Positions 1 to 5,849 of a stretch of 5,874 nucleotides of DNA are shown in pieces. The notes beneath the pieces were generated by a model, which had not been told where the DNA came from, ran no database searches, and was given only the letters and a program-made list of their open reading frames with translations. Within the stretch, counting starts at the first letter, position 1, and every line of letters begins with the position of its first letter. The stretch comes from Micromonosporaceae bacterium (GTDB taxonomy: Bacteria > Actinomycetota > Actinomycetes > Mycobacteriales > Micromonosporaceae), in contig JAFMQQ010000227.1 in the NCBI GenBank assembly GCA_017354595.1, positions 1 through 5,874 of the forward strand. The letters are read 5' to 3'. The translations under genes were made by a program, and so were the position numbers.

Positions 1-731
1 ACATTGGAGACGTACGCCGCGTCGTACACCTTCGCCCGCACCAGCGGTGGCACCGGCGCGGTGACCAGGATGAAACCGCGGCGCGGCTGGATCGGCAGCC
101 GCGAGCCGGCCAGCTCGGCGACCGTACCGGCGCCCACCCCGGTCGCATTGACCACAGTGGACACACCGATCCGCCCGTCCGGTGTGCGTACCTCGGTGAT
201 CCGGCCGCCGGCGCCCCGGGTGAAGCCGACCACCGGGGTACCCAGGCGCAGCGCGGCGCCCCGGTCCCGGGCCCGGCGCAGCAGCAGCGCGGTCGCCAGG
301 GCCGGCTGTACCTGCATGTCCTGCGGGTACCAGACGGCTCCGGCCAGCTCGCGGGTCAGGTACGGCTCCGCCTCACCCGCCTGCTCCGGCCGTAGCGCCT
401 CGGCGACCACGCCGGCCGGGCGCTGCGCTGCGGCGAACCCGCCCAGGGCGGCGAGTTCCGCTTCGGTGTAGGCGACCACCAGCCCGCCCTTGGGTTCCAG
501 GTGCGCGCCGGGCAGGTCGAGCTCGGACCACAACCGGCGGGACCACAGCGCCAGCGAGAGCTCGGGTCCGGGCTCCTTGTCCGACACCAGAATGTTGCCC
601 TCGCCCGCCCCGGTGGTACCGCCGGCGAGCGCGCCGCGTTCCAGCACCGTCACGGAGAGCCCGGCCGCGGTGAGCTGGTCGGCGCACGCGGCGCCGACGA
701 TGCCCGCACCGACCACCGCCACGTCCACCAT
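1..731 (-). CDS. FAD-dependent amine/D-amino acid oxidoreductase (DAO family), 3' end truncated; probable cis-4-hydroxy-D-proline oxidase/dehydrogenase
   Basis: Read on the minus strand from ATG at 731, the frame stays open for 243 codons and runs off the window start, so the C-terminal part is missing. The N-terminus is a Rossmann FAD-binding site: VAVVGAGIVGAAC at residues 4-16 (GxGxxG at 8-13), with Glu31 at the end of the second strand (VTVLE), where the family binds the FAD ribose. GAGEGNILVSDKEPGPE follows at 41-57, then NATGVGAG (195-202) and PRRGFILVT (216-224), as in glycine/sarcosine/D-amino acid oxidases of the DAO family. The protein is probably cytosolic; no signal peptide is seen. 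Divergence from a 4-hydroxyproline epimerase and a pyrroline-hydroxycarboxylate lyase suggests that it oxidises cis-4-hydroxy-D-proline to the cyclic imine. That substrate is inferred from context; sarcosine or another D-amino acid is possible. The start could also be GTG at 728 or 722. A minus-strand TAATAT lies 8 nt before the ATG, fitting a leaderless transcript. Confidence 0.88.
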   Translation of the reverse strand, partial: MVDVAVVGAGIVGAACADQLTAAGLSVTVLERGALAGGTTGAGEGNILVSDKEPGPELSLALWSRRLWSELDLPGAHLEPKGGLVVAYTEAELAALGGFAAAQRPAGVVAEALRPEQAGEAEPYLTRELAGAVWYPQDMQVQPALATALLLRRARDRGAALRLGTPVVGFTRGAGGRITEVRTPDGRIGVSTVVNATGVGAGTVAELAGSRLPIQPRRGFILVTAPVPPLVRAKVYDAAYVSN

Positions 732-754
732 CTCGTGCGATATTACTGAGATGG
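728..754. promoter_or_regulatory. Compact divergent promoter/start region with 7-bp inverted repeat
   Basis: Only 19 bp (732-750) separate the two divergent ATG codons. CCATCTC at 728-734 and GAGATGG at 748-754 form a perfect inverted repeat with a 13-nt spacer, so each strand reads GAG-ATG-G at its start. The A/T-rich centre holds TAATAT on the minus strand (745 to 740), a TAnnnT-type -10, 8 nt before the oxidoreductase ATG. On the plus strand GATATT (739-744) or TATTAC (741-746) is a poorer -10 before ATG 751. There is no room for a normal leader and Shine-Dalgarno site, so leaderless transcription in both directions is the likely reading. Any -35 elements would have to lie inside the opposite gene, and none is obvious. 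The repeat could be an operator, but it may only reflect two similar start contexts. Confidence 0.45.
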
Positions 755-1641
755 AATCGAGGACAGCACCGTGGCACGGAGTCGTTGTCGCCACGGCGTT
801 GCCGTTCGGGCCGGACGGCGATCTGGATCTGGACCGGTACGCGGAGCATGTCGCGTGGCTGGCTGAGAATGGTTGCCACGGCGTGGTACCCAACGGCTCG
901 CTCGGCGAGTACCAGACGCTGACCGACCAGGAGCGGGCGGCGGTGGTACACGCCGCGGTGGCCGCCGCGCCGGACGGGTTCTCGGTGGTACCGGGGGTCG
1001 GTGCCTACGGCGCGGACGCGTCCCGCCGGTGGGCGGAGCAGGCCGCGCAGGCGGGTGCCGATGCGGTGCTGTGCCTGCCCCCCAACGGGTACCGGTGCGG
1101 CGACGACGAGGTGGTGGCGCACTACAAGGTGGTGGCCAGCGCCGGGCTGCCGATCGTGGCGTACAACAACCCGTTCGACACCCGGGTGGACCTGACCCCG
1201 GAACTGCTGGCCCGGATCGCCGACGAGGTGCCCGAGGTGGTGGCGGTGAAGGAGTTCTCCGGTGACGTGCGGCGCCCGTACCGGCTGGCCGAGCTGGCGC
1301 CCCGGATCGAGCTACTGGTCGGCGCGGACGATGTGCTGGTGGAGCTGATGCTCGCCGGTGCGGTGGGCTGGATCGCCGGCCTGCCCAACGCGCTGCCGGA
1401 GCGCAGCGTCCGCCTCTACGAGCTGGCCCGGCAGGGCCGGTTCGCCGAGGCCCTGCCGCTGTACCGGCGGCTGCACCCGATCTTCCGGTGGGACTCCCGG
1501 CACACCTTCATCCAAGCCATCAAGCTGGCCATGGACGAGGTGGGCCGGTATGGCGGCGGCTGCCGGCTGCCCCGGCTGCCACTGCCGGCCGCCGAGGCCG
1601 AGGCGGTCCGCGCCGACCTGAAGCACGCACTGGAGCAGTAG
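751..1641 (+). CDS. DHDPS/NAL-superfamily lyase, probable pyrroline-4-hydroxy-2-carboxylate deaminase
   Basis: This 296-aa protein has the usual length of the dihydrodipicolinate synthase/N-acetylneuraminate lyase superfamily (TIM barrel, class I aldolase chemistry). WHGVVVATALPF at 8-19 is the typical first strand. GSLGE at 49-53 stands where DHDPS has GTTGE. IVAYNNP at 135-141 supplies the conserved Tyr138, and VVAVKEFSG at 163-171 supplies the Schiff-base Lys167. All catalytic landmarks are therefore present. The neighbouring 4-hydroxyproline epimerase and FAD oxidoreductase make deamination/dehydration of a 4-hydroxy-pyrroline-2-carboxylate to 2-oxoglutarate semialdehyde the best role, as in the hydroxyproline pathway. 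A true DapA of lysine synthesis is less likely, because of the GSLGE variant and the context. ATG 751 is chosen because it precedes the barrel by only seven residues and avoids overlap with the divergent gene. It has no clear ribosome site, only GAG directly before it. The stop TAG overlaps the next GTG by one base. Confidence 0.9.
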   Translation: MESRTAPWHGVVVATALPFGPDGDLDLDRYAEHVAWLAENGCHGVVPNGSLGEYQTLTDQERAAVVHAAVAAAPDGFSVVPGVGAYGADASRRWAEQAAQAGADAVLCLPPNGYRCGDDEVVAHYKVVASAGLPIVAYNNPFDTRVDLTPELLARIADEVPEVVAVKEFSGDVRRPYRLAELAPRIELLVGADDVLVELMLAGAVGWIAGLPNALPERSVRLYELARQGRFAEALPLYRRLHPIFRWDSRHTFIQAIKLAMDEVGRYGGGCRLPRLPLPAAEAEAVRADLKHALEQ

Positions 1642-2642
1642 TGCGCAGCAAGCGGATCTTTCACGCGGTGGACTCGCACACCGAGGGCATGCCGACCAGA
1701 GTCATCACCGGCGGCGTCGGTACCGTGCCGGGTGCCACGATGGCGCAGCGGCGCCGGTACTTCATCGAGAACCTGGACCACATCCGCACCCTGCTGATGT
1801 ACGAACCGCGCGGCCACTCGGCGATGAGCGGTGCGATCCTGCAACCGCCCACCCGGCCCGACGCCGACCACGGCGTACTGTTCATCGAAGTATCAGGATG
1901 CCTGCCGATGTGCGGGCACGGCACCATCGGTGTGGCCACGGTGTTGGTGGAGACCGGCATGGTGCCGGTGACCGAGCCGGTCACCACGATCCGGCTGGAC
2001 ACCCCGGCCGGGCTGGTCATCGCGGAGGTCGCCGTCGAGCACGGTGCCGCCCGCGGCGTGACCATCCACAATGTACCGTCGTTCTGCGTGGCGCTGGACC
2101 GCAAGGTCGAGGTCGCCGGCTTCGGCGCCGTCGAGTACGACCTGGCCTACGGCGGCAACTTCTACGCGATCCTGCCACTGTCCCGGATGGACATACCGTT
2201 CGAGCGGGAGCAGAAGGACCGGATCCTCGCCGCCGGCCTGGCCCTGATGGCCGCGATCAACGAGCGGGAACCGCCGGTACACCCGACCGACCCGGGCGTC
2301 GCCGGCTGCCACCACGTCCAGTTCCTCGCCCCCGGTGCGGACGCGCGCCACTCCCGGCACGCGATGGCGATCCACCCCGGCTGGTTCGACCGCAGCCCCT
2401 GCGGTACCGGTACCAGTGCCCGGATGGCCCAGCTGCACGCCCGGGGCGAGCTGCCACTGCACACCGACTTCGTCAACGAGTCCTTTATCGGTACCCGGTT
2501 CACCGGCCGGCTGGTGGCCGAAAGTATGGTGGCGAACCGACCGGCGGTCCTGCCAACAGTGACCGGACGGGCCTGGCTTACTGGTACCGCCCAGTTCTTT
2601 CTCGACCCCGAAGACCCGTTTCCCGCCGGGTTCCTGCTCTAA
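1641..2642 (+). CDS. Proline racemase-family enzyme, probable 4-hydroxyproline 2-epimerase
   Basis: This 333-aa protein has the length and both signature motifs of the proline racemase family. PMCGHGTIG at residues 89-97 carries the first catalytic cysteine (Cys91), and FDRSPCGTGTSARMAQL at 249-265 carries the second (Cys254). HTEGMPTRV at 13-21 and GNFYAIL at 172-178 are further family blocks. With both cysteines present it should be a two-base racemase/epimerase; trans-3-hydroxyproline dehydratases of this family have Thr at the second position. The likely reaction is trans-4-hydroxy-L-proline to cis-4-hydroxy-D-proline in the cytosol. Proline racemase is the main alternative, but the linked lyase and FAD oxidoreductase favour hydroxyproline. 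GTG 1641 is chosen because it gives the canonical N-terminus (MRSKRIFHAVDSHTEG) and a TAGTG stop/start overlap with the lyase, indicating translational coupling. The frame is open further upstream, but that part only shadows the lyase gene. Confidence 0.92.
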   Translation: MRSKRIFHAVDSHTEGMPTRVITGGVGTVPGATMAQRRRYFIENLDHIRTLLMYEPRGHSAMSGAILQPPTRPDADHGVLFIEVSGCLPMCGHGTIGVATVLVETGMVPVTEPVTTIRLDTPAGLVIAEVAVEHGAARGVTIHNVPSFCVALDRKVEVAGFGAVEYDLAYGGNFYAILPLSRMDIPFEREQKDRILAAGLALMAAINEREPPVHPTDPGVAGCHHVQFLAPGADARHSRHAMAIHPGWFDRSPCGTGTSARMAQLHARGELPLHTDFVNESFIGTRFTGRLVAESMVANRPAVLPTVTGRAWLTGTAQFFLDPEDPFPAGFLL

Positions 2643-2752
2643 AGCCGGATCTGTCTGGCCTAATGGCCAGTGCGCGGCCGCCGGCTCCGCCGGTACGCTA
2701 TCGGATGCGGGAGGGGGCTCCGTGTGGCTGCGGCCAGACCACGGGGAAATGT
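2643..2752. other. Short intergenic region with two G/C hairpins
   Basis: This is the only sizeable gap of the window. CTGGCC (2655-2660) pairs with GGCCAG (2665-2670) around a TAAT loop, 12 nt after the epimerase stop. A second hairpin, CCGGC (2681-2685) with GCCGG (2689-2693), follows. No T-run comes after either, so they are not classic intrinsic terminators, although U-less hairpins are often proposed to act in high-G+C actinobacteria. TACGCT at 2694-2699 has the TAnnnT form of a -10 and could serve the downstream gene, but no -35-like hexamer sits about 17 bp before it (TGCGCG there). I see no small ORF or RNA gene that I would defend. Confidence 0.3.
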
Positions 2753-2757
2753 GGAGG
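2753..2757 (+). promoter_or_regulatory. Shine-Dalgarno GGAGG deciding the start at GTG 2766
   Basis: GGAGG ends 8 nt before GTG 2766, ideal spacing. The other in-frame GTG codons at 2751 and 2757 overlap this motif and cannot use it. GGGG at 2743-2746 could serve GTG 2751, but less well. Confidence 0.6.
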
Positions 2758-2783
2758 TGCCCGACGTGCCCGACCTGCCCGAG
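2757..2783 (+). repeat. Tandem 9-bp repeat at the gene start
   Basis: GTGCCCGAC is present twice in direct tandem (2757-2765 and 2766-2774), followed by a degenerate third unit, CTGCCCGAG (2775-2783). Each full unit begins with an in-frame GTG and encodes Val/Met-Pro-Asp. The array therefore duplicates a possible start codon and changes spacing to the GGAGG just upstream, whose last G is shared with the first unit. Confidence 0.8.
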
Positions 2784-3746
2784 AGTGACCGGGTAGCGCA
2801 GGCGTGCGCGTACCTCCGCATCCTGCTGAGCCGGCCGGGCGACTACCGGTACCGGTGGGAGCGGCGCCTGGACCAGCCCAACCGGATCGACCAGTCCACC
2901 GGAAGCGAGATCAGCGAACAGGCGGTCGGTGCCGTGCTCACCGCCGACACCCTGCTCGCCCTCGACTCCCAGCGCGGCGACTCCGAAAGCACCGTCGCGC
3001 ACCCGGCTGCCCTGGAGACGGCCCGCCGCGCGCTGGCCGGCAGCGCCCTGCACCCGGACGACCTTGAGCTGTTCGTCAGCGCCTTCGGCCTCTCCGACCG
3101 GCACGCCAACCGGCTGCGCCAGTTGCGCCAGGGCGCGCCGCAGTTGCGGGTGCTGATCGGTGACGAGCGGCTGAAGCCGGAGATCGACCGCCTCTCCGCC
3201 ACGCCGCACGAGACCGTCTCGGTGCACGACTCGCACACCATCGGACCGGACGGGCTGCCCACCGAGCACGAGAGCATCCTGGTGATCCGGTCGGTGGTGC
3301 CGCTGCTGGAGTCGGTGCCGTACCGGTTCGACACCGACGAGATCGTGGTGCAGGTGGTGCGCGGCGGTCGGGTGGCCGAGTCGATGTACCGGATCGCCGA
3401 GAATGTGTGGGGTACCGACCTGGTCCTGGACCGTCCACTGAGGATGGGCGAGTCCGCCCTGCTCCAGGTGCACAGCACCTTCTGCTACCGGCAACCGCCG
3501 GCACCGGAGTTCCGCCGCGGCGTGCTGCGCTCCACTCAGGACCTGACCATGTGGGTACGCTTCCATCCGCAGCGGATACCTGAACACCTGTGGATCGCCC
3601 GCTGGGACCGGCTGGACCAGGCGCGGATCGTCGAGCGGGAGCCGGTCGAGCTGGACAGCGAGTTCTCCGCACGGCAGCGGTTCGGCAAGGTGGAGCGGGC
3701 CGTGGTCGGCTTCACCTGGGAATGGGCCGCGCCTTCACGTGGGTGA
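2766..3746 (+). CDS. Actinobacterial protein of unknown function coupled to a GCS2 ligase; possible HTH-like N-terminal half
   Basis: I do not recognise this 326-aa protein with certainty. It is soluble-looking, with no signal peptide or membrane segment. Residues about 5-125 are mostly helical in character. The segment DDLELFVSAFGLSDRHANRLRQL (98-120) resembles the end of the helix-turn-helix unit of actinobacterial XRE-like proteins (FGLSxxxAxxLRxL). Residues about 145-320 alternate like a beta-rich domain. The block DLTMWVRFHPQRIPEHLW (259-276) resembles a VRFHPxRLPxxxW motif that I associate with C-terminal domains of such proteins; this is memory-based inference. GTG 2766 is chosen because a perfect GGAGG (2753-2757) sits 8 nt upstream; GTG 2757 or 2751 would also be in frame. 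The frame remains open back to GTG 2670, but without ribosome site support. The stop TGA overlaps the start of the ligase gene by 8 nt, so the two proteins are probably made together. Confidence 0.75.
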   Translation: MPDLPESDRVAQACAYLRILLSRPGDYRYRWERRLDQPNRIDQSTGSEISEQAVGAVLTADTLLALDSQRGDSESTVAHPAALETARRALAGSALHPDDLELFVSAFGLSDRHANRLRQLRQGAPQLRVLIGDERLKPEIDRLSATPHETVSVHDSHTIGPDGLPTEHESILVIRSVVPLLESVPYRFDTDEIVVQVVRGGRVAESMYRIAENVWGTDLVLDRPLRMGESALLQVHSTFCYRQPPAPEFRRGVLRSTQDLTMWVRFHPQRIPEHLWIARWDRLDQARIVEREPVELDSEFSARQRFGKVERAVVGFTWEWAAPSRG

Positions 3747-5217
3747 ACAGGTCGGCGGACACAGCTTCAGCCGGGCCGATCGCACCCGGTACCGGCAACG
3801 CATCCGCGCCTGCCTCGACGTCTTCGCGGCACTGCTGCGCGACGGACGCTTCGCCACCCAGGCACCGCTGACCGGCCTGGAGATCGAGCTGAACCTGGTC
3901 GATGGCGACGCACAACCGGCGATGCGCAACGCTGAAGCCCTCACCGCCATCGCCGACCCAACGTTCCAGACCGAGCTGGGCCAGTTCAACCTGGAGATCA
4001 ACGTACCGCCGCGGCGGCTGGCCGGCGACGGCCCGGCGCGGGTCGAACAGCAGGTGCGGAGCAGCCTCAACGCGGCCGAGGGCAAGGCGGCCACGATCGG
4101 CACCCACCTGGTGATGGTGGGGATCCTGCCCACCCTGCGGGGCGAGCACATGCGGGCCGAGTCGATCTCCGGTGACCCGCGCTACGCGCTGCTGAACGAG
4201 CAGATCTTCGCCGCCCGGGGCGAGGACATGGCGATCGACATCGACGGGCCCGAGCCGCTGGTGACCACATCGGACACTCTGGCGCCGGAGGCGGCGTGTA
4301 CCAGCACCCAGTTCCACCTCCAGGTGGCGCCGGAGGAGTTCGCGGCGTACTGGAACGCCGCCCAGGCGCTGGCCGCGGTACAGGTGGCGCTGGGCGCCAA
4401 CGCACCCTTCCTGCTGGGCCGGCGGCTGTGGGCGGAGACCCGGATACCGCTGTTCGAACAGGCCGTCGACACCAGGTCGGAGGAGATCAAAGCCCAGGGG
4501 GTACGCCCGCGGGTGTGGTTCGGGGAGCGCTGGATCACCTCGGTCTTCGACCTCTTCGAGGAGAACGTGCGCTACTTCCCCGCGCTGTTGCCGATCTGCG
4601 AGGACGAGGACCCGGCGCAGGCGCTGGCGAGTGGTGCCACTCCGCGACTCGGCGAGCTGCGGCTGCACAACGGCACCATCTACCGGTGGAACCGCCCGGT
4701 GTACGACACCGCCGGTGGTACGCCGCACCTGCGGGTGGAGAACCGGGTGCTGCCGGCCGGGCCGACCGTCCTGGACACGATCGCCAATGGGGCCTTCTGG
4801 TTCGGGGTGGTGCGTACCCTCGCCGAGCAGGAGCGTCCACTCTGGACACAGATCTCGTTCAACGCCGCCGAGGAGAACCTGCACCGGGCGGCGCGGGACG
4901 GGATCGAGGCGCAGCTGTACTGGCCCGGCCTCGGCTACCTGCCGGCGACCGAGCTGGCGCTGCGCCGGCTGGTGCCGATGGCGGCTGGCGGGCTGGACCG
5001 GTGGGGTGTCGACCCGGCCCTGCGCGACCGGTACCTGGGGGTCATCGAACGGCGCTGCGCCCTGCAGCGCAACGGGGCGACCTGGCAGGCGTCCACTGTG
5101 GAGACTCTGGAGAGGCGGGGGATGGACCGGCCGGCGGCACTCGCCGCGATGCTGCGCGAGTACATCGCCAACATGCACGGGAACCGCCCGGTCCACGAGT
5201 GGCCGGTCGGCCGCTGA
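3739..5217 (+). CDS. GCS2-family glutamate-cysteine ligase-like (carboxylate-amine ligase) protein
   Basis: This 492-aa protein belongs to glutamate-cysteine ligase family 2, which joins the gamma-carboxylate of glutamate to an amine using ATP. Visible landmarks are TGLEIELNLVD at 45-55 (metal/ATP-site glutamates Glu48 and Glu50), ELGQFNLEINVPP at 79-91, ACTSTQFHLQV at 186-196, ITSVFDLFEENVRYFPALLP at 266-285, HNGTIYRWNRPVYD at 310-323 and VENRVLPAGP at 333-342. The sequence is intact from N-terminus to C-terminus. It is about 120 residues longer than YbdK-type carboxylate-amine ligases and matches a roughly 490-510-aa actinobacterial group usually annotated as glutamate-cysteine ligase. I infer a cytosolic gamma-glutamyl ligase; the true amine partner is unknown. 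No glutathione synthetase or ergothioneine gene is beside it, so it should not be called GshA or EgtA. GTG 3739 is the first usable start in frame. It overlaps the upstream gene by 8 nt and has no good ribosome site, which implies translational coupling. Confidence 0.9.
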   Translation: MGEQVGGHSFSRADRTRYRQRIRACLDVFAALLRDGRFATQAPLTGLEIELNLVDGDAQPAMRNAEALTAIADPTFQTELGQFNLEINVPPRRLAGDGPARVEQQVRSSLNAAEGKAATIGTHLVMVGILPTLRGEHMRAESISGDPRYALLNEQIFAARGEDMAIDIDGPEPLVTTSDTLAPEAACTSTQFHLQVAPEEFAAYWNAAQALAAVQVALGANAPFLLGRRLWAETRIPLFEQAVDTRSEEIKAQGVRPRVWFGERWITSVFDLFEENVRYFPALLPICEDEDPAQALASGATPRLGELRLHNGTIYRWNRPVYDTAGGTPHLRVENRVLPAGPTVLDTIANGAFWFGVVRTLAEQERPLWTQISFNAAEENLHRAARDGIEAQLYWPGLGYLPATELALRRLVPMAAGGLDRWGVDPALRDRYLGVIERRCALQRNGATWQASTVETLERRGMDRPAALAAMLREYIANMHGNRPVHEWPVGR

Positions 5218-5218
5218 C

Positions 5219-5252
5219 GGAACCCGATCCCGCCGAGTGGGCAAGTACGGGT
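5219..5252 (+). promoter_or_regulatory. Possible ECF-type promoter of the sigma gene (GGAACC)
   Basis: GGAACC at 5219-5224 matches the GGAAC -35 core used by many ECF sigma factors. It lies in the 35-nt gap after the ligase stop, ending 28 nt before GTG 5253. That geometry would put transcription start at or next to the start codon (leaderless) and suggests autoregulation by the sigma factor encoded here. The -10 position (about 5241-5247, GCAAGTA) does not match the usual CGTT/CGTC, which keeps the call weak. Confidence 0.3.
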
Positions 5253-5849
5253 GTGCTGACAGACAGGCGAGAGGCCGACCACGAGATCGTCGAACGCTCG
5301 CGGCGTGAGCCGGAGGTGTTCGCACTGCTCTTCGGCCGGTACGCCGCGGCGCTGCACCGGTACCTCGCCCGGCGCATCGGTACCCAGGACGCGCAGGACG
5401 TACTCGGCGACACCTTCCTGGAGGCGTTCCGGGAGCGGCACCGGTACGACCCCGCCCGGCAGGAGGTCCGGCCCTGGCTGTACGGGATCGCCACCAACCG
5501 GCTCGGTCGCTATCGCCGGGCGGAGCTGAAGCAACTGCGCATCCTGCAGCGCACCGGACGCGACCCGGTACTGGCCGAGCCACCGTTCACCGAGCGCAGC
5601 GACGCGCGGGTAGGTGCCGGCGCGGTACGCCAGCAGCTCGCCGGGGCGCTGCACCGGCTGCCGGCCGGCCAGCGGGACGCTCTGCTGCTGGTCGCCTGGG
5701 CGCAGCTGGGCTACCAGGAGGTGGCGCAGGCGCTCGGGGTACCGGTCGGCACGGTCAGGTCCCGGATCAGCCGGGCGCGCGCGGTGCTGCGCGACGCGCT
5801 CGGTGGCACCGATCCGACATCGATCAAGGAGGGCGTACCCGATGAATGA
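5253..5849 (+). CDS. ECF-type RNA polymerase sigma factor (sigma-70 family)
   Basis: This protein of about 198 aa has the two-domain layout of an extracytoplasmic-function sigma factor. Region 2 covers residues about 23-92, with DAQDVLGDTFLEAF (46-59) for core RNA polymerase and -10 binding and VRPWLYGIATNRLGRYRR (72-89) as the typical region 2.3-2.4 end. Region 4 covers about 127-182, with LPAGQRDALLLVAW (136-149) and the helix-turn-helix LGYQEVAQALGVPVGTVRSRISRAR (152-176), which would read the -35 element. There is no long C-terminal extension. GTG 5253 is chosen as the last reasonable start before the conserved part; GTG 5199, inside the ligase gene, is an alternative that would add 18 residues. 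No strong Shine-Dalgarno site precedes 5253. The gene follows the ligase by 35 nt and overlaps the next gene by 8 nt, the usual arrangement of a sigma gene and a partner or anti-sigma gene. The inducing signal cannot be read from this window. Confidence 0.9.
   Translation: MLTDRREADHEIVERSRREPEVFALLFGRYAAALHRYLARRIGTQDAQDVLGDTFLEAFRERHRYDPARQEVRPWLYGIATNRLGRYRRAELKQLRILQRTGRDPVLAEPPFTERSDARVGAGAVRQQLAGALHRLPAGQRDALLLVAWAQLGYQEVAQALGVPVGTVRSRISRARAVLRDALGGTDPTSIKEGVPDE
5826..5832 (+). promoter_or_regulatory. Strong Shine-Dalgarno AAGGAGG for the gene after the sigma factor
   Basis: AAGGAGG lies within the 3' end of the sigma gene, 9 nt before ATG 5842. It is the best ribosome site in the window and supports a separate gene starting at 5842 rather than an extended sigma frame. 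Confidence 0.75.

Noticed and set aside
4..471. Plus-strand open frame at the window start
   Set aside because: It is the complement of the FAD oxidoreductase gene, whose GxGxxG and other motifs identify the real strand. The plus-strand product is Ala/Arg/Ser-rich with no motif.
490..750. Upstream extension of the lyase gene to a start at 490
   Set aside because: It would overlap the divergent oxidoreductase gene completely and add 87 residues unlike the DHDPS family; ATG 751 gives the normal length.
1488..1640. Upstream extension of the epimerase gene
   Set aside because: The extra 51 residues are a shadow of the lyase gene. The canonical N-terminus and stop/start overlap support GTG 1641.
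2670..2765. Longer N-terminus for the 326-aa protein from GTG 2670
   Set aside because: The added stretch is Arg/Gly-rich, contains the hairpin DNA, and has no ribosome site, whereas GTG 2766 has GGAGG at ideal spacing.
1893..3587. Long minus-strand open frame of 564 codons
   Set aside because: It is antisense to the epimerase and the 326-aa gene, both with clear coding features. Its translation is low-complexity, rich in Arg/Gly/His/Val, with no recognisable motif; this is a high-G+C shadow frame.
5199..5252. Earlier sigma-factor start at GTG 5199
   Set aside because: No ribosome site precedes it. The added residues are unlike region 2 and overlap the ligase end. It cannot be fully excluded.
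3712..5583. Longest minus-strand open frame (623 codons)
   Set aside because: It lies opposite the GCS2 ligase and sigma genes, and its composition is that of an antisense shadow (Arg/Pro/Gly-rich). It spans two unrelated sense genes.
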